Shown here piece after piece: positions 46,324-57,997 of a DNA stretch of 64,000 nt. The DNA is taken from assembly GCF_019578655.1 (NCBI RefSeq), contig NC_063264.1, forward strand, positions 15,674,429 through 15,738,428, given 5' to 3'. The notes beneath the pieces were generated by a model. That model made no database searches. It saw nothing but the letters and a program-made list of their open reading frames with translations, and had not been told where the DNA came from. Origin of the DNA: Ricinus communis. Lineage: Eukaryota; Streptophyta; Magnoliopsida; Malpighiales; Euphorbiaceae. Each line of letters starts with the position of its first letter. Within the stretch, counting starts at the first letter, position 1. The position numbers and the translations under genes were made by a program.

Positions 46324-46340
46324 TTGGCGCCGTTGCCGGG
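46324..46340 (+). other. Primer-binding site, tRNA-Asp type (P1)
   Basis: TGGCGCCGTTGCCGGGG, fully complementary to the plant tRNA-Asp 3' end as I know it, five bases after the LTR. Confidence 0.88.
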
Positions 46341-46505
46341 GAATCGTTTGAAAACTAGAGTGAAATTTGCTATTTGTTAATTTAGCCAATTTTTTTCTTA
46401 TTATTTTATGATTTTTATTTTTATTTGTTTATTTATTTTATTTTATTTGTGCATATTTATTTAGTTTAAGTTTATGATTCAGTTAGTGAATGATAAGGAG
46501 GTTCA

Positions 46506-47785
46506 ATGATAAACTCAAACTCTTCGTATGACGCATTGGAAAATGGGATTAGGAACCAAGAGAGTGCTAAAAATTGGGATGCCCATGCATCTTTAGAAGC
46601 TCGAGTGGAATCATTTTGTAGGGCTACCGATCAACTCTCCACTCCTATCCTTTCATGTCAAGTTTTTTATGAATTTTGTTATGGTTTACATTTGAGTAAT
46701 GATTTTCCATTGTATAGTGATGTTGCTCATTGTTCTTATAACTATGAACAAGTGAATTATACGGGAAGTTGGCCAAATGACTCATATGGAAGCACCTACA
46801 ATCAAGAGTGGAGCATTCATTCACCCTTTGGATGGAGCTTAGATGGCCCAGAACCACCAGAATCTTAGCAACCACATCAGCAGCCTAATTTTGCACCTTC
46901 AACTCAAGATGAAGAGTTAGTGTCGAAGGAGCTGATGATGAGGTTCATTACAAGTCTTGATGATAGATTCCAACAAACAGAGAGGGTACTTGAAAGTCAA
47001 CAAGCCTTAATTAAGAACATAGAGCATCAAGTAGGCTTAATCTTCAAGTTACTAGCTGAAGAGCAATTGGGAACTCTATCAAACGCTACTGAATCCGAGG
47101 AATATTTGAGCGCCATCACTTTGCGTTCAGGTGAGAACTTTTCTGGTTTATCTACTATGTTTGATGATGATGCTTCTGTGCAGGACGATTTCTTGAACAT
47201 GGTGATAGAACCAGAAAAGGAAAAGGCAAACATGATCCCTCTGAAAGACTATCAACAAGAATGTACAGTTGATGATGCTAAGTTCCAGTTAGAGGAATTG
47301 TTGGTAGATTTTCCACAAGTCCCTTCGATGATGAAAGATGAGCACGAGTTATCCAATGAAGAATTCTTGGAGGAGCTCGAGTTTCTTCTAGCAAGTGAAC
47401 CAAGCCAAGGACTAGAGAAAACCATCAACGTTCCTGAAGAAATTGCCCAACCGTCGATCCTTTCAATTGGTGAAACTTCATCTTTCAAATTGGAAGAGCC
47501 CCTAGAGCATCATGACTACGTGCAATTATAAGAGAAGCGAGTCTTGCCCATCATACTGGCAGCTTGCTTGATAGTCGGGAAGAGGACATTGACGATTATC
47601 CCTCTAAGCGGATACTTGAAGCCATTTGCTTGGAAGAAGGATGGATGGTCGTCAATCCCCACCGTTTACTTTTCACCATGAGTCCAGCTAAGAAGACTCA
47701 TCACATCAAAAAGAAGCTTTTTTGCGAGGCACCCCAAATTTTATTTTATTTATTTATTCATTTTTTTGTTTTTTTTTATTTTTAA
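46506..47785 (+). pseudogene. Gag-derived ORF-A of P1
   Basis: ATG at 46506 (MINSNSSYDALENG). Residues 57-70 are a knuckle-like YEFCYGLHLSNDFP in which Cys1 and the last Cys are lost (family form CEFCCGLHVCNDCP). Then NDSYGSTYNQEWSIHS, a TAG at about 46866, QQALIKNIEHQVGLIFKLL (from about 47000), ITLRSGENF, an acidic linker, and a stop at 47529. The overlapping frame DSREEDIDDYPSKR to FCEAP continues to about 47735. The order zinc knuckle, ITLRSG, linker corresponds to the gag C-terminus and gag-pol junction of Athila polyproteins, with the capsid missing in front and RT missing behind. Confidence 0.75.
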
Positions 47786-49355
47786 TTTTTTTTACCCTTT
47801 CATTTTGAAACATTTTATTAGTTTTAGTTTTCATATTTTTTTTTTAGTTTCAATTTTAATTTCTTATTTTATTATTTACAGCCACTCCTCTACCACAGAC
47901 TAGCCAGCGCCTTGATATCCCTAATGATGCACCTCTTTTCACTCCGGAGCCATAGTCAAGGCAGTATTAGTTCTTTTTCCTTTTGCATTTCTTATATTTT
48001 GTACACTAAGGATAGTGTGTCCTTCAAGTGTGGGGTGGGTGATATTTATCCTATCTTAATTATTTGTTTATTCTTTGTGCAATTTTTTTGTAAAATTTTG
48101 AAATTTTTTCACTTTGTTTCGATGCTTTTACTATTGACTTGCTTTTGAAAATTCTATTTATGTCCATGTGATCGGGTAAAACCGATAGTGTTGAGTTTTG
48201 CGGGAGAATGTAAGATAATTAGTTTGAGTTTTGTACTAAGTTGCTTTGGTTTATCTAATTCTGTTTTGATGATTTTTGTTTGGAACCTACTCAAAAGCAC
48301 ACTTGTGAGAAATTGAGCCTAAATTGTAAGCATACACTTTATATGCTTGTATTTATTTCTTGTTGAGAGTGCCAATTATTGTCTTTACTTTTAAAACTTG
48401 CTCGGTAATGCTTATGAGGGCCACAAGGAGAGTTTAACACTCTGGTATGATAGAGGCACTTAGGTTTTTCATTCTAGCCAAATAGCCTTCATTCGTTTAT
48501 TGATTCTATAGATAACCCCCTCTTTCACCATTTTTTTATCATATTCCATTACCACTTAGTTTTATTCTGCTTTGGGTTATGATTTTGCACATGAGTTATT
48601 TTTATTAGGAATTTTTATCTTGGGAATAGCTTTGGAATCTTGTAGCAGCTTACTTCAATCCAAAAAGAAATTCACTCTATTATGTGAATGTTCTTCCCTT
48701 ACGAAAACAAAAAGGAAAAAAAGAAAAAAAAAGAAAGAAGAAAAATATATAAAAAGAAGAATAAGAGGGAAAGGTGATGAAAAGAAAGAAAGTAAGTGAG
48801 CTAAACATTTTGACTTGATTCTTATTTCTCACCTTGGACTACTGTTCATTGTTTATCCCTTATAATTATTGTGGCTTGTGTGCATGTCATTTATCTCATT
48901 GCAGAACACCATAGGTTCAACATCTTATCAAATTTACCTACCCCTACCTAATCCCCATTACAACCCTTATAAAGACCTCTTGACATGGTTTTTGACTCTC
49001 CATAAGTGGTAGGAGTAGGAGTTAAGAGCAAGCATATAGTAAGTAAGGCAGTAGTTGATGCATTGAGCGATTAAACACTACCCTTTTAAACATTTTGAGT
49101 GACTTAGAGTGAATCTGGTGAAGAGTTGGTTCTGAATAATTTTGTTGAGATAGTATTTTGCGAATTATTGGCATCTTGGTTATGATACTTGAATTGATTG
49201 CTTTGTTTCTTTTTGTTTGACTTACGCTTGTTAAGGATATGTGCAGGAGCTCTCTAGCTTGTCTGTCAGTTTAAGTATTGTTCCTTAGTGGTTTATTTTC
49301 CTTATTTTACTTTTGATTGCTTGAGGACAAGCAATGAGCTAAGTGTGGGGTTATT
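47786..49355 (+). other. 3' non-coding region, hairpin and polypurine tract of P1
   Basis: Begins with a T-rich run, then the ORF1 tail remnant (about 47880-47950, ending DAPLFTPEP plus stop) and the GTGTGTCCTTCAAGTGTGGG word (48010-48040). It is otherwise non-coding, with an A/G tract at 48700-48800. It ends in the hairpin TTGCTTGAGGACAAGCAA (49317-49334) and the tract AAGTGTGGGG (49341-49350). Confidence 0.65.
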
Positions 49356-50796
49356 TGATGTGCGTAAAATACACACATCTAAATGGGGTTTTTAAGATTG
49401 ATTTTATGGACATTTGGATGTGAATTGGTCCCAACACTCACCGTATGTGTCTGTTTGTGTACATTAGGTCCAAAAGAAGTCAAAGGATGATAAAGGGAAG
49501 AATTATAGCATAATTGGACACTGAAGCTGCCGAAACAAGCTAAGTACGAGCATGAGGAAGCTGAACATGGCCGTGTTGGTTGCAACAATGGTCGTGTTCC
49601 CAACACGGGAACCAACACGGCCGTGTTGAACATCAAAGAAGAAGTAGATCTTATGGAGCATGGCCACAGAGAGTAACACGGCCAGGAACACCAGACCGTG
49701 TTCCCAACACGTCTAGAGACACGACCGTGTTGGCGGCGACAAGGGGAATTAATTAAAAGAATGAAGAGAGGAAACAAAAAAAAGAGCGGGGGAGAACGTC
49801 CCAAACCCTAATTTTTCTCTCCCTAAGGGTTTTCTGAGCTGAAACCAAGGGAAAAGGAGACTTGGATCAAAGTTTTAATCGGATTCCCTTTAAGGATTAA
49901 AGATTGGGCGAGGTTCGTTGATTGGTTTCAAATCGAGCAAGGGGAATAAGGATCGATTCAAGATTGAGTAAGAGGAATTGGGGTTGTTTACTCTCATCCA
50001 AGGGTGTAATCGGGTTTTCTCTACCTTTACTCTTTGTTGTAATTGAATTCTTGTGTATTTTGATAATGAACATGATTAGCTAGATTGATTAAATCCATTG
50101 GGATTTCTTTACTATGTTGGCTTAGTATTATTTTGTTGGATTGTTTGGGTTAGTTTTGTATTCTTCTTGCCTTCAGTATTAATAAGATAATGCATTGTTC
50201 ATGAGACGTTGTGAATTGTGTGTTTAGATTGCTTTGTGTGATTGAGAAGTCCATTGGGCAATTGGAATTTTGAATAGCAAGAACTGGTTAATAATCACTT
50301 AGAGATAAGGATAATTAACTAGCCGGATTAAGAATTAACAAAGCTTAATAGAGGCGGATTAAAGCTTAATGCTAATCAAAGAATTAATCGTTAGGAAGAG
50401 ATTCCAACTTTAGGTTATTAGATTTAGGAATTCGGTTATCTCGAGAGAGAAACCAAATTCGGTTAAGAATTCATCCACGGGTAGCATAATTAGACTCATA
50501 TCAATCCTTTATCTTTTGTTTGATTGCCAACTAGTTTAGGTTCCCTTTGGGTTTGCTTTCTTGTCTTGGTTATTTTATTTATCAATTACTCCTGCATCCT
50601 TAGAACTTAGCTTGTAGCTATTAGTTAGTTTAGAAATTATTCAGCACTCATTTTAGGTTAATATAACAAAGAACAAAGGAGTAACTCTGGGCTTTCATTT
50701 TCCCTGGGAATACGACCTTGATACTCGCCATTAGTGCTAGACTGCATCGATAGGTACACTGCCTTAGATTGTAGCTAACACAGATAGCACACATCA
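49356..50796 (+). repeat. 3' LTR of P1
   Basis: 1441 bp from TGATGTGCG to CACATCA. Its palindrome array lies at about 49565-49735. Open frames on the minus strand here are LTR sequence. Confidence 0.9.
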
Positions 50797-50954
50797 ACCT
50801 CATTACCAAGACCAATATTCTCAATTTTAAAGGGACTCCAATCTTTTTTCTCAAGATCAAGGACAAACTTTTCGAGTTAATGCACAAAGGAAGCCAAGTT
50901 TGGAAGAAACATGATGCAACCAAGGATGCATCTAAGTCAACTAGCATGGATCCA
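50793..50954 (+). repeat. Right copy of the 162-bp duplication flanking P1
   Basis: Matches 44724-44885 with 8 differences. It begins in a 4-bp ATCA overlap with the LTR end and continues into the intact G2 5' LTR. Confidence 0.9.
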
Positions 50955-51869
50955 CTAGCCTATGGAGGACCAATGACACGGGCAAGGAGTAAGAAGTTTA
51001 AGCAAGCCTTAAATTCTTACTTGGAGCATGTTTTGAAGATGGCTAATGATGGTGCTTTTGATGACGATATTAATTGCTATTAATGAAGCTTGAGGCAGAA
51101 GCCCATCTTCAATCAGGCGTGATCACGCCTTATGACTTGTCAGCTTCTAGACAAAAGTCAAAGGTCAAAGTCAACAAGTCTTCCTAGGGTTTCTAGAAGC
51201 ATTGGATGTCTCACCTAACCCTAGGGCAGCCCCCATTCATGCTTGGAGAATGAGGCAGCTGCATATCTCTTTTCCAAGATGGATTTATTTGTTTCCTTGT
51301 TGTATGTATCTTAATTAGGGAGTTTTATTCTAGGTTGATTTTTTTCCTAAAGGAGGCAGCCGCACAGTATGATTCTTTTAGGGTTTGATTTTTATTCCTT
51401 ATGTTTAGAAAGTCTTGGCTGCCAATCTTAAGTCTTTAGGGTTAGAATTATTTTCAAAACTCTATAAATAGAGCTATGTACTTTGGCCAAAAGGATCAAA
51501 ATATCATTTTGAATGAAGTTTTATTTAAGTTGTTAACTCTTATTCCTTAAGGTGCTCCTTATTGAATTTCTTGAGATTAAATTAACTTGTTTAGTTTAGT
51601 TTCACATCTACATGTTTGGCAATTAACTTTTTATAGTTCTTGGGTTGTTTGAACATTCTTCATCTGTTTATAACTAAAGGGCTTAGTAGTTCTATTGCTA
51701 AGTTTGTTAGTTCCATAATCAATTGCAAACTGTCAAGTTAGATTTTAGGGCGACAATTCAAACTTATTGGTAAGGGTGCTTCCTCTTAATAAGGAGAGCG
51801 TTTATCGGTTTGATTTTCTCACCATTGTTTGTCTTGGTGTTTGAACGTATCTGATTCAAGTTCGTATCA
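50912..51869 (+). repeat. 5' LTR of G2
   Basis: 958 bp; TATA box CTCTATAAATAG (51470-51481). The first codons of the pol tail (NDATKDASKSTSMDP-type) are also encoded here. The leader from 51885 to the gag ATG at 52510 has no long frame. Confidence 0.9.
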
Positions 51870-52509
51870 TTTGGTATTAGAGCCAAACTTGTAAGTTTGG
51901 TTTACTTTCTTTTCAACTAAGGGTCTATCTTTTATTTCATCTCATTTTCTATTCGTATCATTAAAAAAAGTATACTATTTTCATTGCTGCCCGCATACCA
52001 AGGCAGATTTAAGAAAAAGAAAGGAAAGGAATGGAAAACTAACCCTAACCGTTTATGTTAGGTGGTTCTTGAAGAATTGATTCTTGATTGATTCATTCTG
52101 CAATTCTTTTTCTTTAAATTGATTGGAGCTGTACTTCATTCTTAAAATTCTGATTTGAGAATTTTTCTTTGTTTTCTCTTTAAAAGCTTTTCCTTTGGGT
52201 TAATTGAGTCTTGTTCGATTAGTTGTAAGCTTGTTTTGTTCACACGCTTATGATTCATTTTATTGATTCACGAGTGTTCTATTAAACTTCAGAATTAATA
52301 AACGTTAAGAGGTTGTGAAAAACTTATTTTTGTGATTGCTAGAACAATTTGATTTAATTTCTATAAGGAATTCAATTCTTTGTGAGTGAAACACGTGAGG
52401 GAGTGATCTTTTCTTATTTTGCCTTTGACTATAAGAAGCCTCTAGAGTATAACACTTGATAAGGTCTTGTTTTTTTGTTTGTTTTCTTTTCTAGTCTTTT
52501 GGGTTAACC

Positions 52510-53570
52510 ATGTCATCTGAACAGCCATTGACTTTGGAAAATTTAGCTTCTACATTGAAAGATGTAGTAGAACATATGCAAAGACAATTTCAAAAACAAG
52601 ATGACAAATTAACTAGGTTATTAAATGATATGCCTAAAACATCTAAAGGGGACAACTTTGATAATGACCTAGAAAGTAAGTCTAAAGGGTCTAGACATAA
52701 TCTCTAACCCAAAATTGACACTAATTTGGGTAGTATTAAGATGAAAATACCGTCTTTTCATGGTAAGAGTTACCTTGAAGTTTATTTGGAGTGGGAAAAG
52801 AAGGTCGAAAGGGTTTTTGAATGTCATAACTATAATGAGTCTAAAAAGGTTAAACTTGCTGTTGTTGAATTTTGTGATTATGCTGCCATTTGGTGGGATC
52901 AATTGGTGAGTGGTCGTAGGCATTATGGGGAACCCGAAGTTGGTTCATGGGATGAGGTTAAGCGCATTATGCGTAAAAGGTTTGTGCCATCGCACTACCA
53001 AAGGGACTTGTACAACAAATTACAAAATTTAGTACAGGGTAATAAGAGTGTTGAAGAGTATTGGCAATCTATGGAGATAGCTATGATTAGAGCCAATATA
53101 GATGAGGATAGGAAGGCCACTATGGCAAGATTTCTGCATGGTTTGAATCGTGATATTGCTAACATAACTGAATTGCAGCATTATGTAGAGATAGAGGACA
53201 TATTGCATATGGCCGTAAAGGTGGAAAAGCAATTGAAAACTAAGAGCAAAAGTGCTGCTCCTAGCTTAAAATGGAGTAACACGTGGAAAGGGAGCAACCA
53301 GTCCCCTAACAAGGGTCGTAAGGCATCAAAAGGCATCAAGAAAGCCTTTAAACTTGATGTTAACACTAAGCCAACGACGCAAGGTGACCTCAAATCAAAG
53401 AAAGTGCAATTCTTCAAGTGTTTGGGGTATGGGCATATATCTTCCCAATGTCCAAACAAGCGAACCATGGCAATTTGAGGTAGTGAAGTGGTCTTTGAGA
53501 ATGATGAAGAATCTGAACCTGGTGGGGAGGATTATCTAGACATGCCTGAGTTGGAGGATTATGATGATGT
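52510..53570 (+). pseudogene. Gypsy gag of G2
   Basis: ATG at 52510 (MSSEQPLTLENLAS). An N-terminal coiled-coil-like stretch (HMQRQFQKQDDKLTRLL) is followed by a TAA at 52705. The capsid/gag domain has MKIPSFHGKSYLEVYLEWEK, AIWWDQL and MRKRFVPSHYQRDLYNKLQN. The zinc knuckle near 53410-53460 reads FFKCLGYGHISSQCPNK, with the first Cys replaced by Phe. A TGA at 53476 is followed by the acidic spacer (FENDEESEPGGEDYLDMPELE). The product would be the structural Gag protein. Confidence 0.88.
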
Positions 53571-53699
53571 GCAATTGGGTAAGGTTAGTAATGTACTTGT
53601 CACCTTTAGAGCCCTTAATTACAACCTATTGATGATGATGCTCAAAGGGAGAACATATGTCATACTACATGTAAAGTATAAAACCATGATGCTAATTGT

Positions 53700-56600
53700 A
53701 GTTTAATCATTGATGGGGGTAGTTGTACTAATGTAGCAAGTGCTATAATGGTTGACAAACTTAAACTTCCAATTATTAAGCACCTTAAGCCATACATCTT
53801 GCAATGGTTTAATGATCAAAATGGAATTAGAGTTACTAAGTAAGTATGGGTTGTATTTAGTGTAAAGAAGTATCATGATGAGGTATTATGTGATGTTGTT
53901 TCCATGCATGCATGTCATATGTTGCTAGGTCGACCATGGTCATATGATAGATCTGTAATTCATAATGGTTGAACCAATACTTATTCTCTTGTAATGGATG
54001 GAAAACCGTATTTTTATCACCATTGAGTCCTAAAGAAGTTTGTGAATTACAAAGAGTTGTAAAGGACCGAATGGAAGCATATGAGAAAGAAAAACAAAAG
54101 TGTGAGAGTGCACATGAAAAAGAAAAGGTGCACAAGCAAAAGGGGAGTTGTGTGGAAAATAATAAGAGCCGATAACAAAGAGTGGTAAAAGGAGAGTTTA
54201 ATGAGGGTTTGCACAAGAATGTGAGCAAAAGAACGAGTAAAGCGCAAGACAAAGGGGAGGCAAGTGAGAAAAAAGTGAGTTTCTTAATTAGAGAGCGAGA
54301 CATAAGAAAGGCTTTAAGTGAAAATAGGCAAGTACTTATACTTATGTACAAGGAAACTTTATTTAACACTAATGATCTTAACTGTTCTCTTCCTAGTATG
54401 TTTGTAAGTGTTTTGTAGGAGTTTGAAGATGTGTTTCCCGAGGAGTTACCTAGTGGGTTGCCACTACTAAGGGGGATAGAGAACCAAATTGACTTTGTGT
54501 CGGGGTCATCTATTCCAAATAGACCAGCTTATAGAGTCAATCCCGAGGAGACTAAAGAGTTGCAATGGCAAGTTGAGGAACTACTAAGTAAAGGTTATGT
54601 TAGGGAAAGTCTTAGTTCATGAATTGTTCCTGTTTTGTTAGTGCCTAAGAAAGATGGGTCTTGGCGTATGTGTGTTGATTACCATGCAATTAATAAGATT
54701 GCCATTAAATATCGTCATCCTATTCCTAGGTTAGATGATATGTTAGATGAATTGCATGGTAGTGTTATCTTTACTAAAATTGATTTGAGAAGTGGCTATC
54801 ACCAAATTAAAATGAATATAGCTGAGTGGCTGGTCATGCCTTTTGGCTTAACTAACGCACCAAGTACTTTTATGAGAATAATGAATCATGTTTTGCATGT
54901 GTATATTGGTAAATTTGTGGTAGTATACTTTGATGATATTCTGATTTATAATAAGAGCTTGAATGAGCATGTTGAACATGTTCAGATGGTGTTAATGGTT
55001 TTACGTGAGAATTCTTTATATGCTAACCTTGCTAAGTGTGATTTTTGCATAAATAAACTTGTGTTTCTTGGTTTTGTTGTTATTGCGAATGGAATTCAGG
55101 TTGATGAAAACAAGGTGAAAGCAATTAAGGAGTGGCCAACACCAAAGAATGTTAGTGACGTGAGGAGCTTTTATGGGCTTGCAAGCTTCTATAGGAGGTT
55201 TTTCAAGGACTTCAGTATCCTTGTTGCACCACTCAACGAGCTTATAAAGAAGAACGTGAAGTTTCATTAGAGAGAACAATAAGGAAAAGCATTTAATATG
55301 CTAAAGGACAAACTTACTTCATCTCTTATCCTTTCATTTCCTAATTTTTCCAAAACTTTTGAAATTGATTCTGATGCTTCTGGTGTAGGTATTGGGGCTA
55401 TTTTAATGCAAGATGGGAAGCCAATAGTCTATTTTAGTGAAAAGTTGAATGGAGCTAGCTTGAAGTATCCAACTTATGACAAGGAATTGTATACTATTGT
55501 GCGTGCACTCGATGTTTGGCAGTGTTATTTGCTACCTAAGGAGTTTGTGATTCACACGGATCATGAAGTATTGAAGCACTTAAAGGGACAGAACAAATTG
55601 AATAAACGCCATGCTAAGTGGAGTGAATTCATTGAAGCATTTTCCTATGTCATTAAGTACAAGCAAGGTAAAGAAAATGTAGTTGCCGATGCACTATCTA
55701 GAAGGCATGCTTTACTTGCTACTTTAGAAACAAAATTGCTTGATTTTAAGTATATCAAAGACTTGTATGTTGATGACCATGATTTTGGTTCTATTTTTCA
55801 TGCTTGTGAACATGGTGCTATTGATAAGTTTTATAGACATGATGGATTTCTGTTCAAAGAAAAACGTCTATGCATTCCTATGTGTTCTATGCGTGAATTG
55901 CTTGTGAGAGAGTCACATGAAGGTGGCTTGATAGGACACTTTGGTGTTCAAAAGACCTTAGATGTTTTGCATGATCATTTCTATTAGCCTAAGATGAAAT
56001 CTGATGTAACTAGATTATGTGCTAATTGTATTGTATGCAAACAAGCTAAGTCTAAATCACAACCTGATGGGTTGTACATGCCTTTGCCCATACCTAATGC
56101 TCCTTGGATTGACATATCTATGGATTTTGTGCTTGGATTACCTAGGTCTAAGCATGGGCATGATAGTATTTTTGTTATTGTGGATAGGTTTTCAAAGATG
56201 TCACACTTTATTGCATGTAGGAAAACCGATGATGCACAACATGTTGCTGAATTGTTCTTTAGAGAAATTGTACGTTTACATGGTATGCCTAGAACTATTG
56301 TTAATGATAGGGACACCAAGTCTTTTAGCTATTTTTGAAAGACCTTATGGGGTAAATTGGGAACTAAATTGATTTTTCTACTACATGTCATCCCCAAACC
56401 GATGGTCAAACCGAGGTAGTAAATAGAACTTTGTCAGAATTACTTAGGACCATGGTTAAACGAAACTTGAAAACATGGGAAGATTGTTTGCCGTATGTTG
56501 AATTTGCATATAATCGTAGTGTACATTCTTCTACTCAATTTTGCCCATTCGAGATTATTTATGATTTTATCCCTTTGAGTCCTTTAGGTTTGATTGCTTT

Positions 56601-57090
56601 ACCTTTGAGTGAACAAGTGAGTTTAGATGGCACAAAGAAGGCTGAATTTGTGTTAAAGCTGCATGAACAAGTGCGTGCAAACTTGGAAAGACGCAATGAA
56701 CAAATCACCAAACAACGCAATAAGGGCCGCAAAAGGATGGTATTTGAAGTTGGTGATTGGGTTTGGGTGCACTTCAGGAAGGATAGGTTTCCCAATCAAA
56801 GAAAATCAAAGTTGATGCCATATGGTGATGGTCCATTTAAAGTAATAGAGCGCATCAACGATAATGTATACAAAGTTGACTTACCTGGTGAGTATAATGT
56901 TAGTGCTACTTTTAATGTTGCTGATTTATCTCCTTTTGATTTTGATGAAGGCGTTGATTCGAGGTCGAATCCTTTCAAAGAGGGGGGGAATGATGCAACC
57001 AAGGATGCATCTAAGTCAACTAGCATGGATCCACTAGCCTATGGAGGACCAATGACACGGGCAAGGAGTAAAAGTTCAAGCAAGCCTTAA
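53700..57090 (+). pseudogene. Gypsy pol of G2 (protease, RT, RNase H, integrase)
   Basis: Protease active site LIIDGGSCTNVAS (about 53706-53745) and MLLGRPWSYDR. RT (54421-55270) has [33 protein letters not shown] and the catalytic [10 protein letters not shown], but about 15 codons normally found between HQIKM and EWLVMPFGL are missing. RNase [13 protein letters not shown]...YPTYDKELY...[10 protein letters not shown]. Integrase: H2C2 zinc region ([10 protein letters not shown] ... [12 protein letters not shown]), [20 protein letters not shown], then a frameshift at about 56326, DGQTEVVNRTLSELLR; C-terminal YKVDLPGEYNVSATFN. It ends at 57090 inside the 3' LTR. Stops occur at about 54417, 54620, 55268 and 55986. 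Confidence 0.9.
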
Positions 57091-57997
57091 ATTCTTACTT
57101 GGAGCATGTTTTGAAGATGGCAAATGATGGTGCTTTTGATGATGATAACAATGCCTTGAAGATAGTGACATTAATTGCTATTAATGTAGCTTGAGGTAGA
57201 AGCCCATCTTCAATAAGGTGTGATCACGTCTTATGACTTGTCAGCTTCTGGTCAAAGGTCAAAGTCAACAAGTCTTCCTAGGGTTTCTAGAAGCATTGGA
57301 CGTCTCACCTAACCCTAGGGCAGCCGCCACTTATGCTTGGAGAAGGAGGCAGCCGCCACTTATGCTTGGAGAAGGAGGCAGCCGCATATCTCTTTCCGAG
57401 ATGGATTTATTTGTTTCCTTGTTGTCTTTATCTTAATTAGGGAGTTTTATTCTACGTTGATTTGTTTCCTAAAGGAGGCAGCCGCACATTAGGAGTCTTT
57501 TAGGGTTTGATTTTTATTCGTTATGTTTAGGAAGTCTTGGCCGCCACTCTTAAGTCTTTAGGGTTAGAATTATTTTCAAAACTCTATAAATAGAGCTATG
57601 TATTTCGGCCAAAATGATCAAAATATTATTCTGAATGAAGTTTTATTTGAGTTGTTAACTCTTATTCCTTAAGATGCTCCTTATTGAATTTATTGAGATT
57701 AAATTAACTTGTTTAGTTTAGTTTCACATCTACACGTTTGATCAATCAAATAACTTTTTATTAGTTCTTGGGTTGTTTGAACATTCTTCATCTGTTTATA
57801 ACTAAAGAGCTTAGTAGTTCCATTGCTAAGTTTGTTAGTTCCATAATCAATTGCAAACTTTCAAGTTAGATTTTGGGGTGACAATTCAAACTTATTGGTA
57901 AGGGTTCTTCCTCTTAATGGGAAGAGCGTTTATCAGTTTGATTTTCTCACCATTGTTTTTCTTGGTGTTTGAACGTATCTGTTTCGAGTTCGTATCA
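56991..57997 (+). repeat. 3' LTR of G2
   Basis: 1007 bp, about 49 bp longer than the 5' LTR. Part of the difference is a tandem duplication of a 30-bp GCCGCCACTTATGCTTGGAG-type unit (57320-57379). Confidence 0.9.

Larger units (their letters stand above)
44886..50796 (+). mobile_element. P1: most complete two-LTR family A element
   Basis: 5.9-kb element with both LTRs (44886-46318 and 49356-50796) whose termini mirror each other (TGATGTG and CACATCA), a perfect tRNA-Asp primer site, ORF-A, a long non-coding 3' region, a conserved hairpin and a polypurine tract. It is inserted 42 bp into the 5' LTR of G2. The canonical 5-bp target duplication is replaced by the 162-bp flanking repeat. ORF1 is reduced to its last 25 or so codons (47880-47950), so P1 is a deletion derivative of an M2-like element. 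No pol is present. Confidence 0.88.
50912..57997 (+). mobile_element. G2: full-length CRM-like Ty3/gypsy element, defective
   Basis: 7.1 kb with LTRs 50912-51869 and 56991-57997, starting TGATGCAACC and ending TTCGTATCA, initiator-Met primer site TGGTATTAGAGCC (51872-51884) and polypurine tract AAAGAGGGGGGGAA (56977-56990). Gag, protease, RT, RNase H and integrase follow in gypsy order, with no separate chromodomain visible. The pol end crosses the polypurine tract into the 3' LTR, a CRM-type trait. It is inserted in H1 gag with flanks AAACA and AAACT. Several stops, frameshifts and an RT deletion inactivate it. Confidence 0.88.

Noticed and set aside
46324..46340. tRNA-like sequences (Asp or initiator-Met complement) at several positions
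   Set aside because: They are 14-18-nt primer-binding sites next to LTRs; no cloverleaf can be formed, so they are not tRNA genes.
53857..54369. 170-codon minus-strand frame
   Set aside because: Antisense shadow of the G2 protease-RT spacer; Ser/Leu-rich with no domain.
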